A stretch of 64,000 nucleotides of DNA from Paenibacillus alba (GTDB lineage: Bacteria > Bacillota > Bacilli > Paenibacillales > NBRC-103111), in contig NZ_JABMKZ010000027.1 of NCBI RefSeq assembly GCF_013204855.1, positions 1 through 64,000 on the forward strand. Direction: 5' to 3'. Below the pieces are notes generated by a model. The model saw nothing but the letters and a program-made list of their open reading frames with translations, ran no database searches and was not told where the DNA came from. The number at the start of each line of letters is the position of its first letter. The first letter of the stretch is position 1. The position numbers were made by a program, and so were the translations under genes. Shown here piece by piece: positions 1 through 8,648 of the stretch.

Positions 1-552
1 TTACTTAAGTGTATCTGAGCTAAGGGGATAGTGGCTAGAGAAGGTTGGATTAAAAAGCAGCTAGCATCTGAATTGCTGAGGCTGGAATAAAAATAGTCAA
101 TATGAACGGTAGTATCTGCTGGTGGTTTGATGCGGAGGTTGGTTATATGAATCTAATGTTGGAGAAGCGAGATTACTTAAGTGTATCTGAGCTAAGGGGA
201 TAGTGGCTAGAGAAGGTTGGATTAAAAAGCAGCTAGCATCTGAATTGCTGAGGCTGGAATAAAAATAGTCAATATGAACGGTAGTATCTGCTGATGGTTT
301 GATGCGTGTGTTGGTTATATGAAGCTAATGTCGGCGTAGCGAGATTACTTAAGGGTATCTGAGCTAAGGGGATAGTGGCTAGAGGAGGTTGAGTTAAAAG
401 TTAGCTAGCACCTGAATTGCCGAGGCTAGAATAAAAATAGTCAATATGAACGGTAGTATCTACTGGTGGTTTGATGCGGAGGTTGGTTATATGAAGCTGG
501 TGTCGGGGTAGCGAGATTACTTAAGGTTATCTGAGCTAAGGGGATAGTGGCC
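1..552. repeat. 172-bp tandem repeat array
   Basis: Three full units begin at 1, 173 and 345 and a partial fourth begins at 517, so the period is exactly 172 bp. Each unit opens with TTACTTAAG and continues with TATCTGAGCTAAGGGGATAG. Units 1 and 2 are nearly identical and unit 3 has more substitutions. The period is not a multiple of three and no reading frame runs through it, so it is probably non-coding. The array may extend beyond the left edge of the window. Confidence 0.95.
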
Positions 553-673
553 ACTTGAGGATTGAATTTTCGCCCACTTATTTATCGTTGTCTGAACTAA
601 GCCTGTTCATTCGTTAATGGGCAAAAATTAAGTTGTTGATATATGGAAGTTTATGTGATATTTTTAATATGCG

Positions 674-720
674 AAGAACGCAGATTTCGGATCTAATTCC
701 GAAGTTTGCGTTCTTTTTTT
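674..720 (+). terminator. Rho-independent terminator upstream of the Tad-like operon
   Basis: The arms AAGAACGCA and TGCGTTCTT, extended by TTTCGGA and TCCGAAG, form a long stem followed by a run of T. No gene lies directly upstream in the window, so it ends transcription coming from the repeat region or from further left, and isolates the next operon. Confidence 0.75.
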
Positions 721-775
721 GTTTATTTTTATAACAAGAGAGGGAACGGGTGGATTTTGGGAAGGAGGTGAGGCT

Positions 776-1483
776 TTGAATCGCAGGAGAAGCCTGCTTA
801 TTAGTTTGGTTGCTGCGGTGATGGCTGGTTTGCTTGTGTATGGTGTGTATGTCATGCAAGTAAAGCAGATCGAGCTTCAGCAGACGGTACGGGTTGTTGT
901 GGCAAAGGATTTTATTCGTGCAGGAGTGCTTATCCGTGAGGAGATGGTAGATTTTAAGCTTGTGCAGAAGGGAAGCTACACGGGGAATATGCTGACGAAG
1001 CTGGAGGAGGTTGTTGGACAGGAATCGTTGATTCCGCTAGGAAGGGAGGAGCCTGTTTTGCGGTGGAAGGTGAATCAGTATCATTTGCTTCCCAGTGAGC
1101 GGCAGGCTACTTTTCAAATTCCGAAGGAGTATTTGCTGTCCGTTTCCAATGGAATTCGTGCCGGGGACCGGGTGCGTATTTATTTGTCCAGTGCGGATGG
1201 AAGTTCGCGAAGACTTTTTGAGGAACAGGAAATTACGGTTGCTTCTGTGAAATCTTCAGCCAATGTCGAGGTAGATAATCCGAAGAATTCTAATCTATTG
1301 TCTAAAGTGGAGGGCGATAAAGAAAAGATGTATGCTTCCCGATTGGAAGCGAACGGGGCGATAGATCAGATAAACTTGAATTTGACTGAACAGGAGTGGC
1401 TTCAGATTGATCAGCTATGCAGCGCGAAGAAAGCGAAGCTGGTAATTGCTTTTAGTTCCACTTCCATTTTGGCAGGAAATTGA
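776..1483 (+). CDS. CpaB/SAF-domain-like Flp pilus assembly protein
   Basis: This 235-residue protein has one N-terminal membrane segment (about residues 7-27) followed by an SAF/CpaB-like domain (the VVVAKDFIRAGVLIREEMV stretch), then a mostly extracytoplasmic beta-rich region. CpaB family proteins help assemble the Tad/Flp secretion apparatus at the outer face of the membrane. I chose the TTG at 776 because GGAGGTG lies just upstream; an open frame continues further 5' but runs into the terminator. It is the first gene of a tightly spaced operon continuing with TadZ-, TadA-, TadB- and TadC-like genes, and that context supports the call more strongly than sequence similarity alone. Confidence 0.75.
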   Translation: MNRRRSLLISLVAAVMAGLLVYGVYVMQVKQIELQQTVRVVVAKDFIRAGVLIREEMVDFKLVQKGSYTGNMLTKLEEVVGQESLIPLGREEPVLRWKVNQYHLLPSERQATFQIPKEYLLSVSNGIRAGDRVRIYLSSADGSSRRLFEEQEITVASVKSSANVEVDNPKNSNLLSKVEGDKEKMYASRLEANGAIDQINLNLTEQEWLQIDQLCSAKKAKLVIAFSSTSILAGN

Positions 1484-1498
1484 AAGGAGGCGTTAGGC

Positions 1499-2734
1499 TT
1501 GAATATTGGACTGGTGTCGACAGATCAACGATTAATTGATGAAATTATTAATGTGGTTTATAGAAAACCACTGAACTGGGTAATTGCCTCGGCAGCCGTT
1601 GAATTTACCTGCAAATTAAAGGAACAACCCTTATCTCATGTGATTATTTCAGATCGGGTATTGGACTATGGCGACTTGGAAGAATTTATGGAAGAGCTGC
1701 TTAGGCAAAATGCGGGGGTAAACATTATTGTTTTGCTGTCCAACTATCATGATGCCTCGATCAACGAAAAGTATGTGAAAATGTGCAAACTGATGAAGCT
1801 GGATTTCATTCAACCAGGCAGGAGCACAGCGGTGATTGCAGATGATATACGGTCATGGGTGGACGGTTCGGGAGGAGATCAGGAGAGTTGTCAACCTTCG
1901 GGAAAGGTACTGACATTCATAGGCTCTACACCTAATATCGGAACCACTTTGGCATCTTTTGGAGTAGCGTACTCGTTGGCTTTGGAAACATCAAAGAAAG
2001 TGGGATACATCTGTCTAAATTTAAAAAGCTCAAAACTGCATCGCTATTTAGGCAGAGAAGAACATGGGTTTACGCTAGATGGGCTGAGAGCGGAGTTGAA
2101 AGCACAAAGCCTTACAGCGGATCGGCTAATTCAGGTATGTGATAAACCTAAGGGAGCTCAAGGGCTGTATGTTTTATACGGGAATATGCTTCGTGAGCAA
2201 GCTGAGTTCTTTGCGCCCGCAGAGATTGTCCATTTGCTTCGTGTAGCTCGAAGTGCCTTTGACGTTTGTGTTATTGAGGTCAGCGCGTATTGGGATAATG
2301 CGGCAACGGTTTGCGGGTTGTTGGAAGCTGATAGCAAGATTGTTGTCACAACGACGGATATCGCACATTTTCAAGAGGATTTCTCGAAATGGATTCGGCA
2401 GGTTGGTTCTGTTTTTGGACTTCAGTCGGATAGCTTTGAGCTCTTAGCCGTACAAACCGACCACCACGCAAAGCATAGTGAATTCACAATAAAAGATATC
2501 CGCAGGGAAACACAGCTGCATCTTATTGGGCAAGTTTCCAGACATACGGATGCGCTGTCCCGCTGCAATCAAGGCAAGCTGCTGGAGATGTTTGCACATG
2601 GCCATCCTATGCACGAAGAAGTTAAGGCTGTTGCATGCAAGTTCATTGATTACTATAAGCTGCCTAAGAAAGTGACTGTAAGACCAGTAACGTGGCTGCA
2701 AAAAATGGTGACAGGTCGACGAGCAGCAACTTAA
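1499..2734 (+). CDS. TadZ/CpaE-like protein with degenerate P-loop
   Basis: The 411-residue protein has a receiver-like N-terminal part (about residues 1-120) and a MinD/ParA-like C-terminal part starting near residue 137 (FIGSTPNIGTT). This is the layout of TadZ/CpaE, which positions the Tad machine at a cell site. The expected deviant Walker A lysines are missing, so nucleotide binding or hydrolysis may be lost or altered. The start is TTG at 1499 after AAAGGAGG; the gene follows the CpaB-like gene by 15 nt and precedes the TadA-like ATPase. Confidence 0.7.
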   Translation: MNIGLVSTDQRLIDEIINVVYRKPLNWVIASAAVEFTCKLKEQPLSHVIISDRVLDYGDLEEFMEELLRQNAGVNIIVLLSNYHDASINEKYVKMCKLMKLDFIQPGRSTAVIADDIRSWVDGSGGDQESCQPSGKVLTFIGSTPNIGTTLASFGVAYSLALETSKKVGYICLNLKSSKLHRYLGREEHGFTLDGLRAELKAQSLTADRLIQVCDKPKGAQGLYVLYGNMLREQAEFFAPAEIVHLLRVARSAFDVCVIEVSAYWDNAATVCGLLEADSKIVVTTTDIAHFQEDFSKWIRQVGSVFGLQSDSFELLAVQTDHHAKHSEFTIKDIRRETQLHLIGQVSRHTDALSRCNQGKLLEMFAHGHPMHEEVKAVACKFIDYYKLPKKVTVRPVTWLQKMVTGRRAAT

Positions 2735-2760
2735 TTCGAACAGTAGGAGAGGTGAAAGGA

Positions 2761-4209
2761 GTGAGTGAGGAAAGGTTTTCGATTATTACTTACATGCATG
2801 AATGCAAAACGGAAAGTGCCGCAACGAGGTCGCATACTCCTAATGAGGTTTTCTATGTTGAGGCAAGGGGAGATGAAGATAGTTCAGCGCATCATACGCA
2901 CGAGGATGCAGTTTTTAACCAAACGGTTGAAGATATACGTAGTGAGCTCGTCACCTTGAGGGGCAGGACAGAAGCGGAAAAACAGATTTATAACGAGACT
3001 TTGAGTCGAGCTATTCTTGGTTACGAGGATGATCGAGGGAAGCTGCTTGCGATTATTCATGATCTGGTTTCCAAAAGAAGGCTTTCGGGCATTCCCCCTC
3101 GGACAACTGGCTATACGACCTTGCCGGAAGCTATTTTCGCAGAGATTATTGGTCTTAACGTACTTGAACTTGTGTTGAAACAGAAGGAGGGACTTGAAGA
3201 GATACAGGTTGTGGGAAGACAAATTTTTGAAGTGCGTGGTGGAATGGCGAAGCCATCTGCCTACATACTGCCTTCCATACGTGAGCTGGAGCGTATTCAA
3301 CAGAATTTGGTGTTATTTAATAATGATACGATGAACCCCAGAAAGCGGTGGGCTGAGGTCGTTTTACGTGATGGGTCGCGGGTTACGATGACCGGTTTTG
3401 GGTTCACGGCGGAGCCTACATTAACGATTCGCTTCTACACGGTGAAAAGATTTAGTTTGGCTTCACTGGCTGCCGCAGAATTGGAAACGATGGACAAGAA
3501 GATGGAGAAATTGTTGCTAAGTTTGATTCGATCTTATTTTAACATGGTCGTGATAGGGCCAACGAACTCTGGCAAGACGAATTTGATAAAGGCGATCATC
3601 GCAGAAATGGATGACAATGAGAGGATTATTACGATTGAGTCACGGTTTGAGCTGAATTTGAAACGCGATTTTCCGAACAAAAATATCGTCGAATACGAAA
3701 TTGACGAGGAGGATCCAAGACATTCGGGTCAGCAAGCATTTAAGCTGGCTTTAAGGCAATCGCCAAAGCGGATATGTCATGCCGAAATTCGCGATGAGGA
3801 CGCCAATTTGTATGTGAGAGCTTGTACACGCGGCCATGAGGGAAGTATTACTTCCGTTCATGTGAGCCAACTTGAAGACGTTCCGGATGCAATTACAGAT
3901 ATGTGCATGCTGGATGGCAGGGGAATGAATCCGCTTAGGCTAACAAAACGAATTACAGAATATGTGACGCAAATCGGGTTGGAAATGGCAGTCGTCCAGG
4001 GAAAGCGAAAAATTGTGCGAATCGTCGAATATCGGTACGAAAATATGGAGGTGTGTGTCACCAATCTAGCAGCTTATGACAAGTCGACAGATGGTTGGAC
4101 ATTTCCCGGGAAATTGTCGGTTCATGCATCGCGAAAAATTGTTAAGGCTGACCAAGAGGGGCATGCTTTGTTGATGAAGCTCGGTTTTATTGAGAAAGAA
4201 GGCGGCTAA
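2761..4209 (+). CDS. TadA/CpaF-type secretion ATPase
   Basis: This 482-residue protein is the likely motor of the locus, a type II/IV secretion ATPase that would energise pilin assembly at the inner face of the membrane. Walker A is GPTNSGKT near residue 265. The acidic Walker B-like stretch is CHAEIRDEDA and the His-box is GHEGSITSVHV, both in the order expected for CpaF/TadA. The usual GEVR motif reads AEIR here. I prefer GTG at 2761, where GGAGAGGTG gives a normal spacing; in-frame GTG at 2752 is an alternative. Its stop is followed within a few bases by the TadB-like gene. Confidence 0.85.
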   Translation: MSEERFSIITYMHECKTESAATRSHTPNEVFYVEARGDEDSSAHHTHEDAVFNQTVEDIRSELVTLRGRTEAEKQIYNETLSRAILGYEDDRGKLLAIIHDLVSKRRLSGIPPRTTGYTTLPEAIFAEIIGLNVLELVLKQKEGLEEIQVVGRQIFEVRGGMAKPSAYILPSIRELERIQQNLVLFNNDTMNPRKRWAEVVLRDGSRVTMTGFGFTAEPTLTIRFYTVKRFSLASLAAAELETMDKKMEKLLLSLIRSYFNMVVIGPTNSGKTNLIKAIIAEMDDNERIITIESRFELNLKRDFPNKNIVEYEIDEEDPRHSGQQAFKLALRQSPKRICHAEIRDEDANLYVRACTRGHEGSITSVHVSQLEDVPDAITDMCMLDGRGMNPLRLTKRITEYVTQIGLEMAVVQGKRKIVRIVEYRYENMEVCVTNLAAYDKSTDGWTFPGKLSVHASRKIVKADQEGHALLMKLGFIEKEGG

Positions 4210-4213
4210 TGAG

Positions 4214-5146
4214 ATGATTTTCGCTAAATATGTCTGTTTGGCCTTGCTGTTTGTGTTGGTATTTATTTGTATTCAATCGCTTTTACACGTATTGGCCCGA
4301 CAGCGTAAAGCTAGATTTAGACTGCAATATGTCAAAACTTCTGCGTACGGCGCTAGATTCAGCGAATATTTGGGGAAGAGGAATGTGTTAGTTAAGCATG
4401 TAAAGGAAATGATGGAATCCGTCGAATCGAGAATGAGTATGAAAGGGATGCTTACGATCACACTGATTTTATGGTTAATCGGATTATTGGCAGGGAGTTT
4501 AATTTTTCAATCACTCAAAGGGGTTGTTATTCTGACTTCGATTAGTATTTCATTGCCTTATATGCTGCTTCGGCTGAAGTTGGTCAGTATGAGACTGCGA
4601 ACCAGATTGGAATTTCTTCCTGCTGTTGAAGTGTTTTATCAGTACTATATGGTGGATCCGCACAAAAATATGAAAATATCGTTGAAGTATTGTTTAGAGG
4701 AGAACCGCATTTTGTACCCGATCAAGCCTGTATTCGAGCAATTATATCGTAATTTAATGACACAGCGGGATACAGATGAGAGCTTGCGTATCTTCTCACT
4801 CACTTTAGGCCATACATGGGCCGATTATTTTGTCGGTATTATGCGAGTTGCCTTAACGGAAGGCATCTTTGTTGGCGATAGCTTAAAGGAGCTTGTTGTT
4901 GATATGCGAAAAGCTCAACGGTCTGATCAGATGGAACGAAACCGGCTTTTGGAAATTCGGATTGCAAACTTTACGCCGATTTTGTTTCTTGTTTTATTTT
5001 TATTTATTAATTTTAAAATTAATCCGGATAATGCGTACTTGTACTATATGGTTGATCCTGACGGACGAAATATGATTTTGGACGCACTTTTGCTTATTTT
5101 CATTTCGTTTCTAATGGGGATCTATTTATCCATGCGAAGAATGTGA
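4214..5146 (+). CDS. TadB-like type II secretion F-domain membrane protein
   Basis: The 310-residue protein has an N-terminal membrane helix, a paired hydrophobic region near residues 80-125, a cytoplasmic helical domain (about 130-250) and two C-terminal helices, which is the GspF/TadB layout. TadB and TadC form the inner-membrane platform on which the ATPase acts. I chose ATG 4214, four bases after the stop of the ATPase gene; a TTG at 4190 would overlap that gene. The next gene begins 12 nt after its stop. Confidence 0.75.
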   Translation: MIFAKYVCLALLFVLVFICIQSLLHVLARQRKARFRLQYVKTSAYGARFSEYLGKRNVLVKHVKEMMESVESRMSMKGMLTITLILWLIGLLAGSLIFQSLKGVVILTSISISLPYMLLRLKLVSMRLRTRLEFLPAVEVFYQYYMVDPHKNMKISLKYCLEENRILYPIKPVFEQLYRNLMTQRDTDESLRIFSLTLGHTWADYFVGIMRVALTEGIFVGDSLKELVVDMRKAQRSDQMERNRLLEIRIANFTPILFLVLFLFINFKINPDNAYLYYMVDPDGRNMILDALLLIFISFLMGIYLSMRRM

Positions 5147-5158
5147 GGAGCTGCTCTT

Positions 5159-6058
5159 GTGATTTTTAATAGTAATCAAATGACAGTCATTCAGATTGTT
5201 TCCAATGTTTTGCTATTCCTGTTCTTCATGACCGTTATTTATCATGCCTTGAAATTGCTGCCTGTTCGGACAAAGCGATGGAGATCACTGCGGATTAAGA
5301 AAGTGCTTAAAGAGACTGACCTTCCCTCCTGGCTGATCTCTTTTATGGGCCTGCAAACGAAAATCGTAGAGGAAAAACGGCAGCTGCTTATCGGATGCGG
5401 CATTTGGATGAATGCTGCTTTGTATGAAGGGGTAAGAAGAATGCTGCTGGGGGTATCGTTGATTGTTGGGGCTGTCGGATATTTGTCTTTGCAGTATCCT
5501 GTTTTTACGTTTCATCTGCAGCCGATGTACATTCTGGTGGGGGCTGTATGTGTAGGTGTTTTTTTGTTTTTCGATACCAGAGTGCTGGCTCAGTTGAAAG
5601 AAAAACGGGCACATCGGATTGTTCGTGAGATTTATATAATCAGTCATCACTTGCTCTATTACAATGATTCTCAGCTTAATTTGCATGCCAAGCTTACTTT
5701 GTGTGCACCGCAAACAAGGTCGATACGAACACATTTTCAGCTGCTGCTCAATGAGTGGTATCAAGGCTCGGAAGCGGCGATTAAGCAGTTTAGAGCCAGA
5801 CTTGGAACAGATGAAGCTCATAGCTTCGCGGAGACGTTGAACGCTTTAAGACTGAACGAGCATGAAAGCTATTACGAACTATTGAAGCAAAGAATCCAAG
5901 ATTACAAAGAGAAAATGGAATTGGTTAGAGACAGTAGAAAAGAGACGGTGTCTTATGTTCTGTTTGTGTTGGCAGGACTTCCGATTTTGAACACGTTTCG
6001 GGTGTTTATGTATCCTTGGATTGCCGAAGGCCAGCGGCTATTTAATACGATTAATTAA
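5159..6058 (+). CDS. TadC-like membrane platform protein
   Basis: This 299-residue protein has membrane segments near residues 10-30, 90-110 and 120-140 and a C-terminal segment near 265-285, separated by a basic helical domain. It is the second platform protein, paired with the TadB-like product as in other Tad loci. The start is GTG 5159, eight bases after GAGGAG. The call rests on topology, size and gene order more than on conserved residues. Confidence 0.65.
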   Translation: MIFNSNQMTVIQIVSNVLLFLFFMTVIYHALKLLPVRTKRWRSLRIKKVLKETDLPSWLISFMGLQTKIVEEKRQLLIGCGIWMNAALYEGVRRMLLGVSLIVGAVGYLSLQYPVFTFHLQPMYILVGAVCVGVFLFFDTRVLAQLKEKRAHRIVREIYIISHHLLYYNDSQLNLHAKLTLCAPQTRSIRTHFQLLLNEWYQGSEAAIKQFRARLGTDEAHSFAETLNALRLNEHESYYELLKQRIQDYKEKMELVRDSRKETVSYVLFVLAGLPILNTFRVFMYPWIAEGQRLFNTIN

Positions 6059-6069
6059 GGAGGCAAGGG

Positions 6070-6219
6070 ATGAGAAATATTTTGATTACTGTGATGATGC
6101 TAATTGTGGTGGCTTTTCTGTTTACAACGATTATTAATGATGGTTCGACAGGAATGAGACGGAACATATCCACGCATGGTACACAGGCTAACTCAGATAT
6201 TACAGCGTTAAGGCCTTAA
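6070..6219 (+). CDS. Tiny membrane protein A of the Tad-like locus
   Basis: A 49-residue reading frame starts at ATG 6070 with AAGGAGG just upstream. It has an N-terminal hydrophobic helix (about residues 4-22), then a polar tail with GSTGxR and a final proline. It is a paralogue of the next gene: both tails contain GSTGxR, an I/V three residues later, then G, N and I at matching spacing, and both end in proline. The hydrophobic start and position after TadC suggest a pilin-like or machine subunit, but the Flp pilin G/E-Y signature is missing. Function is unknown. Confidence 0.7.
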   Translation: MRNILITVMMLIVVAFLFTTIINDGSTGMRRNISTHGTQANSDITALRP

Positions 6220-6235
6220 TGATGGGGGATTGGCT

Positions 6236-6382
6236 GTGAGATCGATCCTCGTTACGGCTATGCTGATTATGGTGGTGATTATAATCTATAAAGATGTGGT
6301 AGGGGGCAGCACAGGTACAAGGCAGCAGGTTCATAATAGTGGAGCGAGGATCAATGGGAGCATTGAGCAGATTAATCCATGA
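6236..6382 (+). CDS. Tiny membrane protein B, paralogue of A
   Basis: A 48-residue reading frame runs from GTG 6236 (GGGGGAT upstream) to TGA 6380-6382. A hydrophobic helix (about residues 4-18) is followed by a tail with GSTGTR and terminal NP. The 25-residue tails of this protein and protein A align without gaps and share about ten identities. The stop overlaps the ATG of the next gene, indicating translational coupling. Both may be small structural subunits of the Tad-like apparatus; no known family was recognised. Confidence 0.65.
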   Translation: MRSILVTAMLIMVVIIIYKDVVGGSTGTRQQVHNSGARINGSIEQINP

Positions 6383-6804
6383 AGCAGATCTTGGTTTTTA
6401 TTTTACTTGCGACTTTATTATGTTGGTTCATGTTCGCTCCGGTATACAAACATATTATTATTGTCAGACAGGCTGTTTTACAGAAAGAGGTCGATTATTT
6501 GCTGGAAATTGGCGCGAACGGCAGGCACGGTTATATTAATAGCGCGATGATTCAGGATTCCAGGGATCGTATGGAGGAAAGAGGTTTTATTCCTGAAGAT
6601 CTCATATACATTGTCGAAACGACTACAGGCACTGGCGGTACGGATGCAAGCGCACCTGTTTGGAGAGGAGCAGGCTTGCGGCTGCATATGACGTATCCTT
6701 ATCACCGGCTTTTTGTCATTGATCAGCTTGTTGGTATAACGGTTCCTGCCGCTTCTAATCGTATGGGGGCGTCGGGCATGAAAATGAGTGAATACGTGCC
6801 TTGA
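6379..6804 (+). CDS. Membrane-anchored protein of the Tad-like locus, unknown function
   Basis: The 141-residue product has one N-terminal hydrophobic helix (residues 3-22) and an extracytoplasmic domain with a glycine-rich stretch (TTTGTGGTD). Its position and topology resemble minor pseudopilins (TadE/TadF-like) or the small DUF proteins of clostridial Tad loci, but I saw no diagnostic residues. The ATG overlaps the preceding stop (ATGA), so its expression is tied to the two tiny membrane proteins. Confidence 0.7.
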   Translation: MKQILVFILLATLLCWFMFAPVYKHIIIVRQAVLQKEVDYLLEIGANGRHGYINSAMIQDSRDRMEERGFIPEDLIYIVETTTGTGGTDASAPVWRGAGLRLHMTYPYHRLFVIDQLVGITVPAASNRMGASGMKMSEYVP

Positions 6805-6820
6805 AGGTTGAGGGGATGTT

Positions 6821-7303
6821 TTGTATAAACTGCTTTTAGTCGTTTTGATGAGTGTGGTCTATCTATCGTTGTTTGCGCTGCAAACGGATGAGGAATTGGC
6901 GATGCACACTCTGTTTCAGGGCAAGCATGCTCTGAATCGCGCTGTTCATGCCGCAGCGCAGCAAAGTGATCAGGGGAAGCTGGCCGGTGGTATTCATGCG
7001 ATTGATGTGTCGCAGGCGAGAGCGGTGGCTATGCAGTATTTGCAGGCTAATTTAAGGTTGGATACGGCTAATTCTCCAATGCCAAACACCTTTTTGCGCA
7101 GTGCTGTAGTGGTGGAATTATTTAAAGTTGTTAATGACAATGAAGAATTCCCTTATACCTATGCTGATCATGCACGCGGTTACTCTGTTACGCTTGATCG
7201 CCCAGGAGTAATTATGTTTATCAGATTGGAGTTTCCTCGAACGTATTCTGTTTTGCAGCCGATTACGTGGACGATTAAGTCTTCTGCAGAGATGGTCTTT
7301 TGA
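6821..7303 (+). CDS. Membrane-anchored pseudopilin-like protein, unknown function
   Basis: The 160-residue product starts at TTG 6821 after GAGGGG. It has one N-terminal hydrophobic segment (about residues 3-20), then an amphipathic helix rich in Ala, His and Gln (ALNRAVHAAAQQSD) and a beta-rich C-terminal half. This pattern is seen in minor pseudopilins and TadE/G-like proteins, so a role in the secretion apparatus is plausible. It is the last gene of the Tad-like operon. No prepilin peptidase gene follows in the window. Confidence 0.65.
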   Translation: MYKLLLVVLMSVVYLSLFALQTDEELAMHTLFQGKHALNRAVHAAAQQSDQGKLAGGIHAIDVSQARAVAMQYLQANLRLDTANSPMPNTFLRSAVVVELFKVVNDNEEFPYTYADHARGYSVTLDRPGVIMFIRLEFPRTYSVLQPITWTIKSSAEMVF

Positions 7304-7357
7304 CTGTATAATAGAATGATAAGTTATCCATTTAAGGCTGTGTAGGGAGAGGTACGA

Positions 7358-8542
7358 ATGACGATTTTCAAGCAACGGCAGATGTGGCTTCAGCAGGAAA
7401 TGATCCAGCGGGGATGGTCCGGCTTTTTGGTTACTCACCATGTTGATATTTATTATTACTGCGGCTCGATGCAGACAGGGTATTTGTTTATTCCAGCGGA
7501 GGGCGAGGTGCTCTACCTCGTGCGGCGCAGTTTGGTCCGCGCGAAGGAGGAAGCGTCAGCGGACGTGGAAGCGCTGGGGTCTTGGAAGACGCTGGGCGAG
7601 CGTCTTCGCGCGCGCTGCGCGGATGGATCCGCAGCGGGTGCGGCGCTGCGGATTGCCACCGAGCTGGACGTGTTGCCCGTCCAGCTGTACTTGCGGCTCC
7701 AGACCGCGCTGCCCGGCGCGGTCTGGGAGGACGGCTCGCTGCTCGTGCGCGAGCAGCGAATGATCAAATCGCCGGACGAAGTCGCGGCGATTCGAGAGGC
7801 CGCCCGCGTCGTCGACGCGGCGCTGGAAACGGTCATCCCTCACATTCGTGAGGGGATGGCGGAGTTCGAGCTGATGGCGCTCATCGAGCATCAGCTCCGG
7901 CTGCGCGGGCACCAAGGGCTGATGCGCATGCGCGCTTACAATTCCGAGTTAATCACCGGAATGGTCGCGGCAGGCGCGGCGGCAGCGGTGCCCACCTATT
8001 TTGACGGGCCGGCCGGAGGCACGGGGCTTCACCCGTCCAGCCCGCAAAGCTCGGGCCGCGCGCCGATTCGGCGCGGCGAACCGATCCTCGTCGATCTTGG
8101 CTGTATGATCGACGGCTATCTGATCGATCAGACGCGTACGCTCGTGATCGGCGATCTAGACCCTGAGCTGCAGCGAGCCTATGACGTGGCGGAGGAGGTA
8201 CTCCGCGCCACGGAAGCCAGGCTGCAGCCTGGCAGAATTGCCGAGCATCTGTATTTGCTCGCGCTGGATCACGTGCAGGAAGCGGGGCTCAGCGCCCACT
8301 TTATGGGGTACGGCGCCGACCAAGTGAAATTCCTTGGTCACGGCATCGGGCTCGAAATCGACGAACTTCCGGTTCTCGCCAAAGGCTTCAAATATCCGCT
8401 GGCGCCTGGGATGGTCATCGCGATCGAGCCTAAGTTCACCTTCCCCGGACGCGGCGTGGTGGGCATTGAGGATACGTATTTAATAACCGATAACGGCTTT
8501 GAAAAATTGACAATGACCAGGGATGGCTTGATTCGGGTGTAA
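7358..8542 (+). CDS. Xaa-Pro aminopeptidase-type M24 metallopeptidase
   Basis: The 394-residue protein has an N-terminal creatinase-like domain (1-130) and a C-terminal pita-bread metallopeptidase domain. Expected ligands are present in order: aspartates in VDLGCMIDGYLIDQTRT, histidine in GHGIGLEIDE near residue 328, and glutamates in AIEPKF and GIEDTY. It should remove an N-terminal residue next to proline from peptides in the cytosol. The start ATG follows GGGAGAGG. From about 7500 to 8450 the gene is visibly more GC-rich than its neighbours. A terminator follows. Confidence 0.85.
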   Translation: MTIFKQRQMWLQQEMIQRGWSGFLVTHHVDIYYYCGSMQTGYLFIPAEGEVLYLVRRSLVRAKEEASADVEALGSWKTLGERLRARCADGSAAGAALRIATELDVLPVQLYLRLQTALPGAVWEDGSLLVREQRMIKSPDEVAAIREAARVVDAALETVIPHIREGMAEFELMALIEHQLRLRGHQGLMRMRAYNSELITGMVAAGAAAAVPTYFDGPAGGTGLHPSSPQSSGRAPIRRGEPILVDLGCMIDGYLIDQTRTLVIGDLDPELQRAYDVAEEVLRATEARLQPGRIAEHLYLLALDHVQEAGLSAHFMGYGADQVKFLGHGIGLEIDELPVLAKGFKYPLAPGMVIAIEPKFTFPGRGVVGIEDTYLITDNGFEKLTMTRDGLIRV

Positions 8543-8556
8543 GTAAATTTCCATAT

Positions 8557-8595
8557 AAAGAGACTGGCAGATTTCCCGCCGGTCTCTTTGTTTTT
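8557..8595 (+). terminator. Terminator after the M24 peptidase gene
   Basis: The stem AAAGAGACTGGC pairs with GCCGGTCTCTTT (one G-U pair) around a nine-base loop, with a T run after it. Confidence 0.85.
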
Positions 8596-8648
8596 GAACA
8601 ACTTGCAAGTATACTAGACGCATATGAGACCAATAAGGGGATAGGGCA

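Noticed and set aside
1..552. CRISPR array
   Set aside because: The units are 172 bp and contiguous with no spacer-like variable segments of constant length.
2884..3300. Minus-strand 138-residue frame inside the TadA-like gene
   Set aside because: Shadow of the ATPase gene; no start signal and no motif.
7307..7312. TATAAT as promoter of the M24 peptidase gene
   Set aside because: A perfect -10 hexamer, but no acceptable -35 lies 16-18 bp upstream and the TG is one base off for an extended -10.
7440..7915. Several overlapping open frames on both strands inside the M24 peptidase gene
   Set aside because: They result from high GC; only the frame with M24 motifs and a ribosome site is supported.
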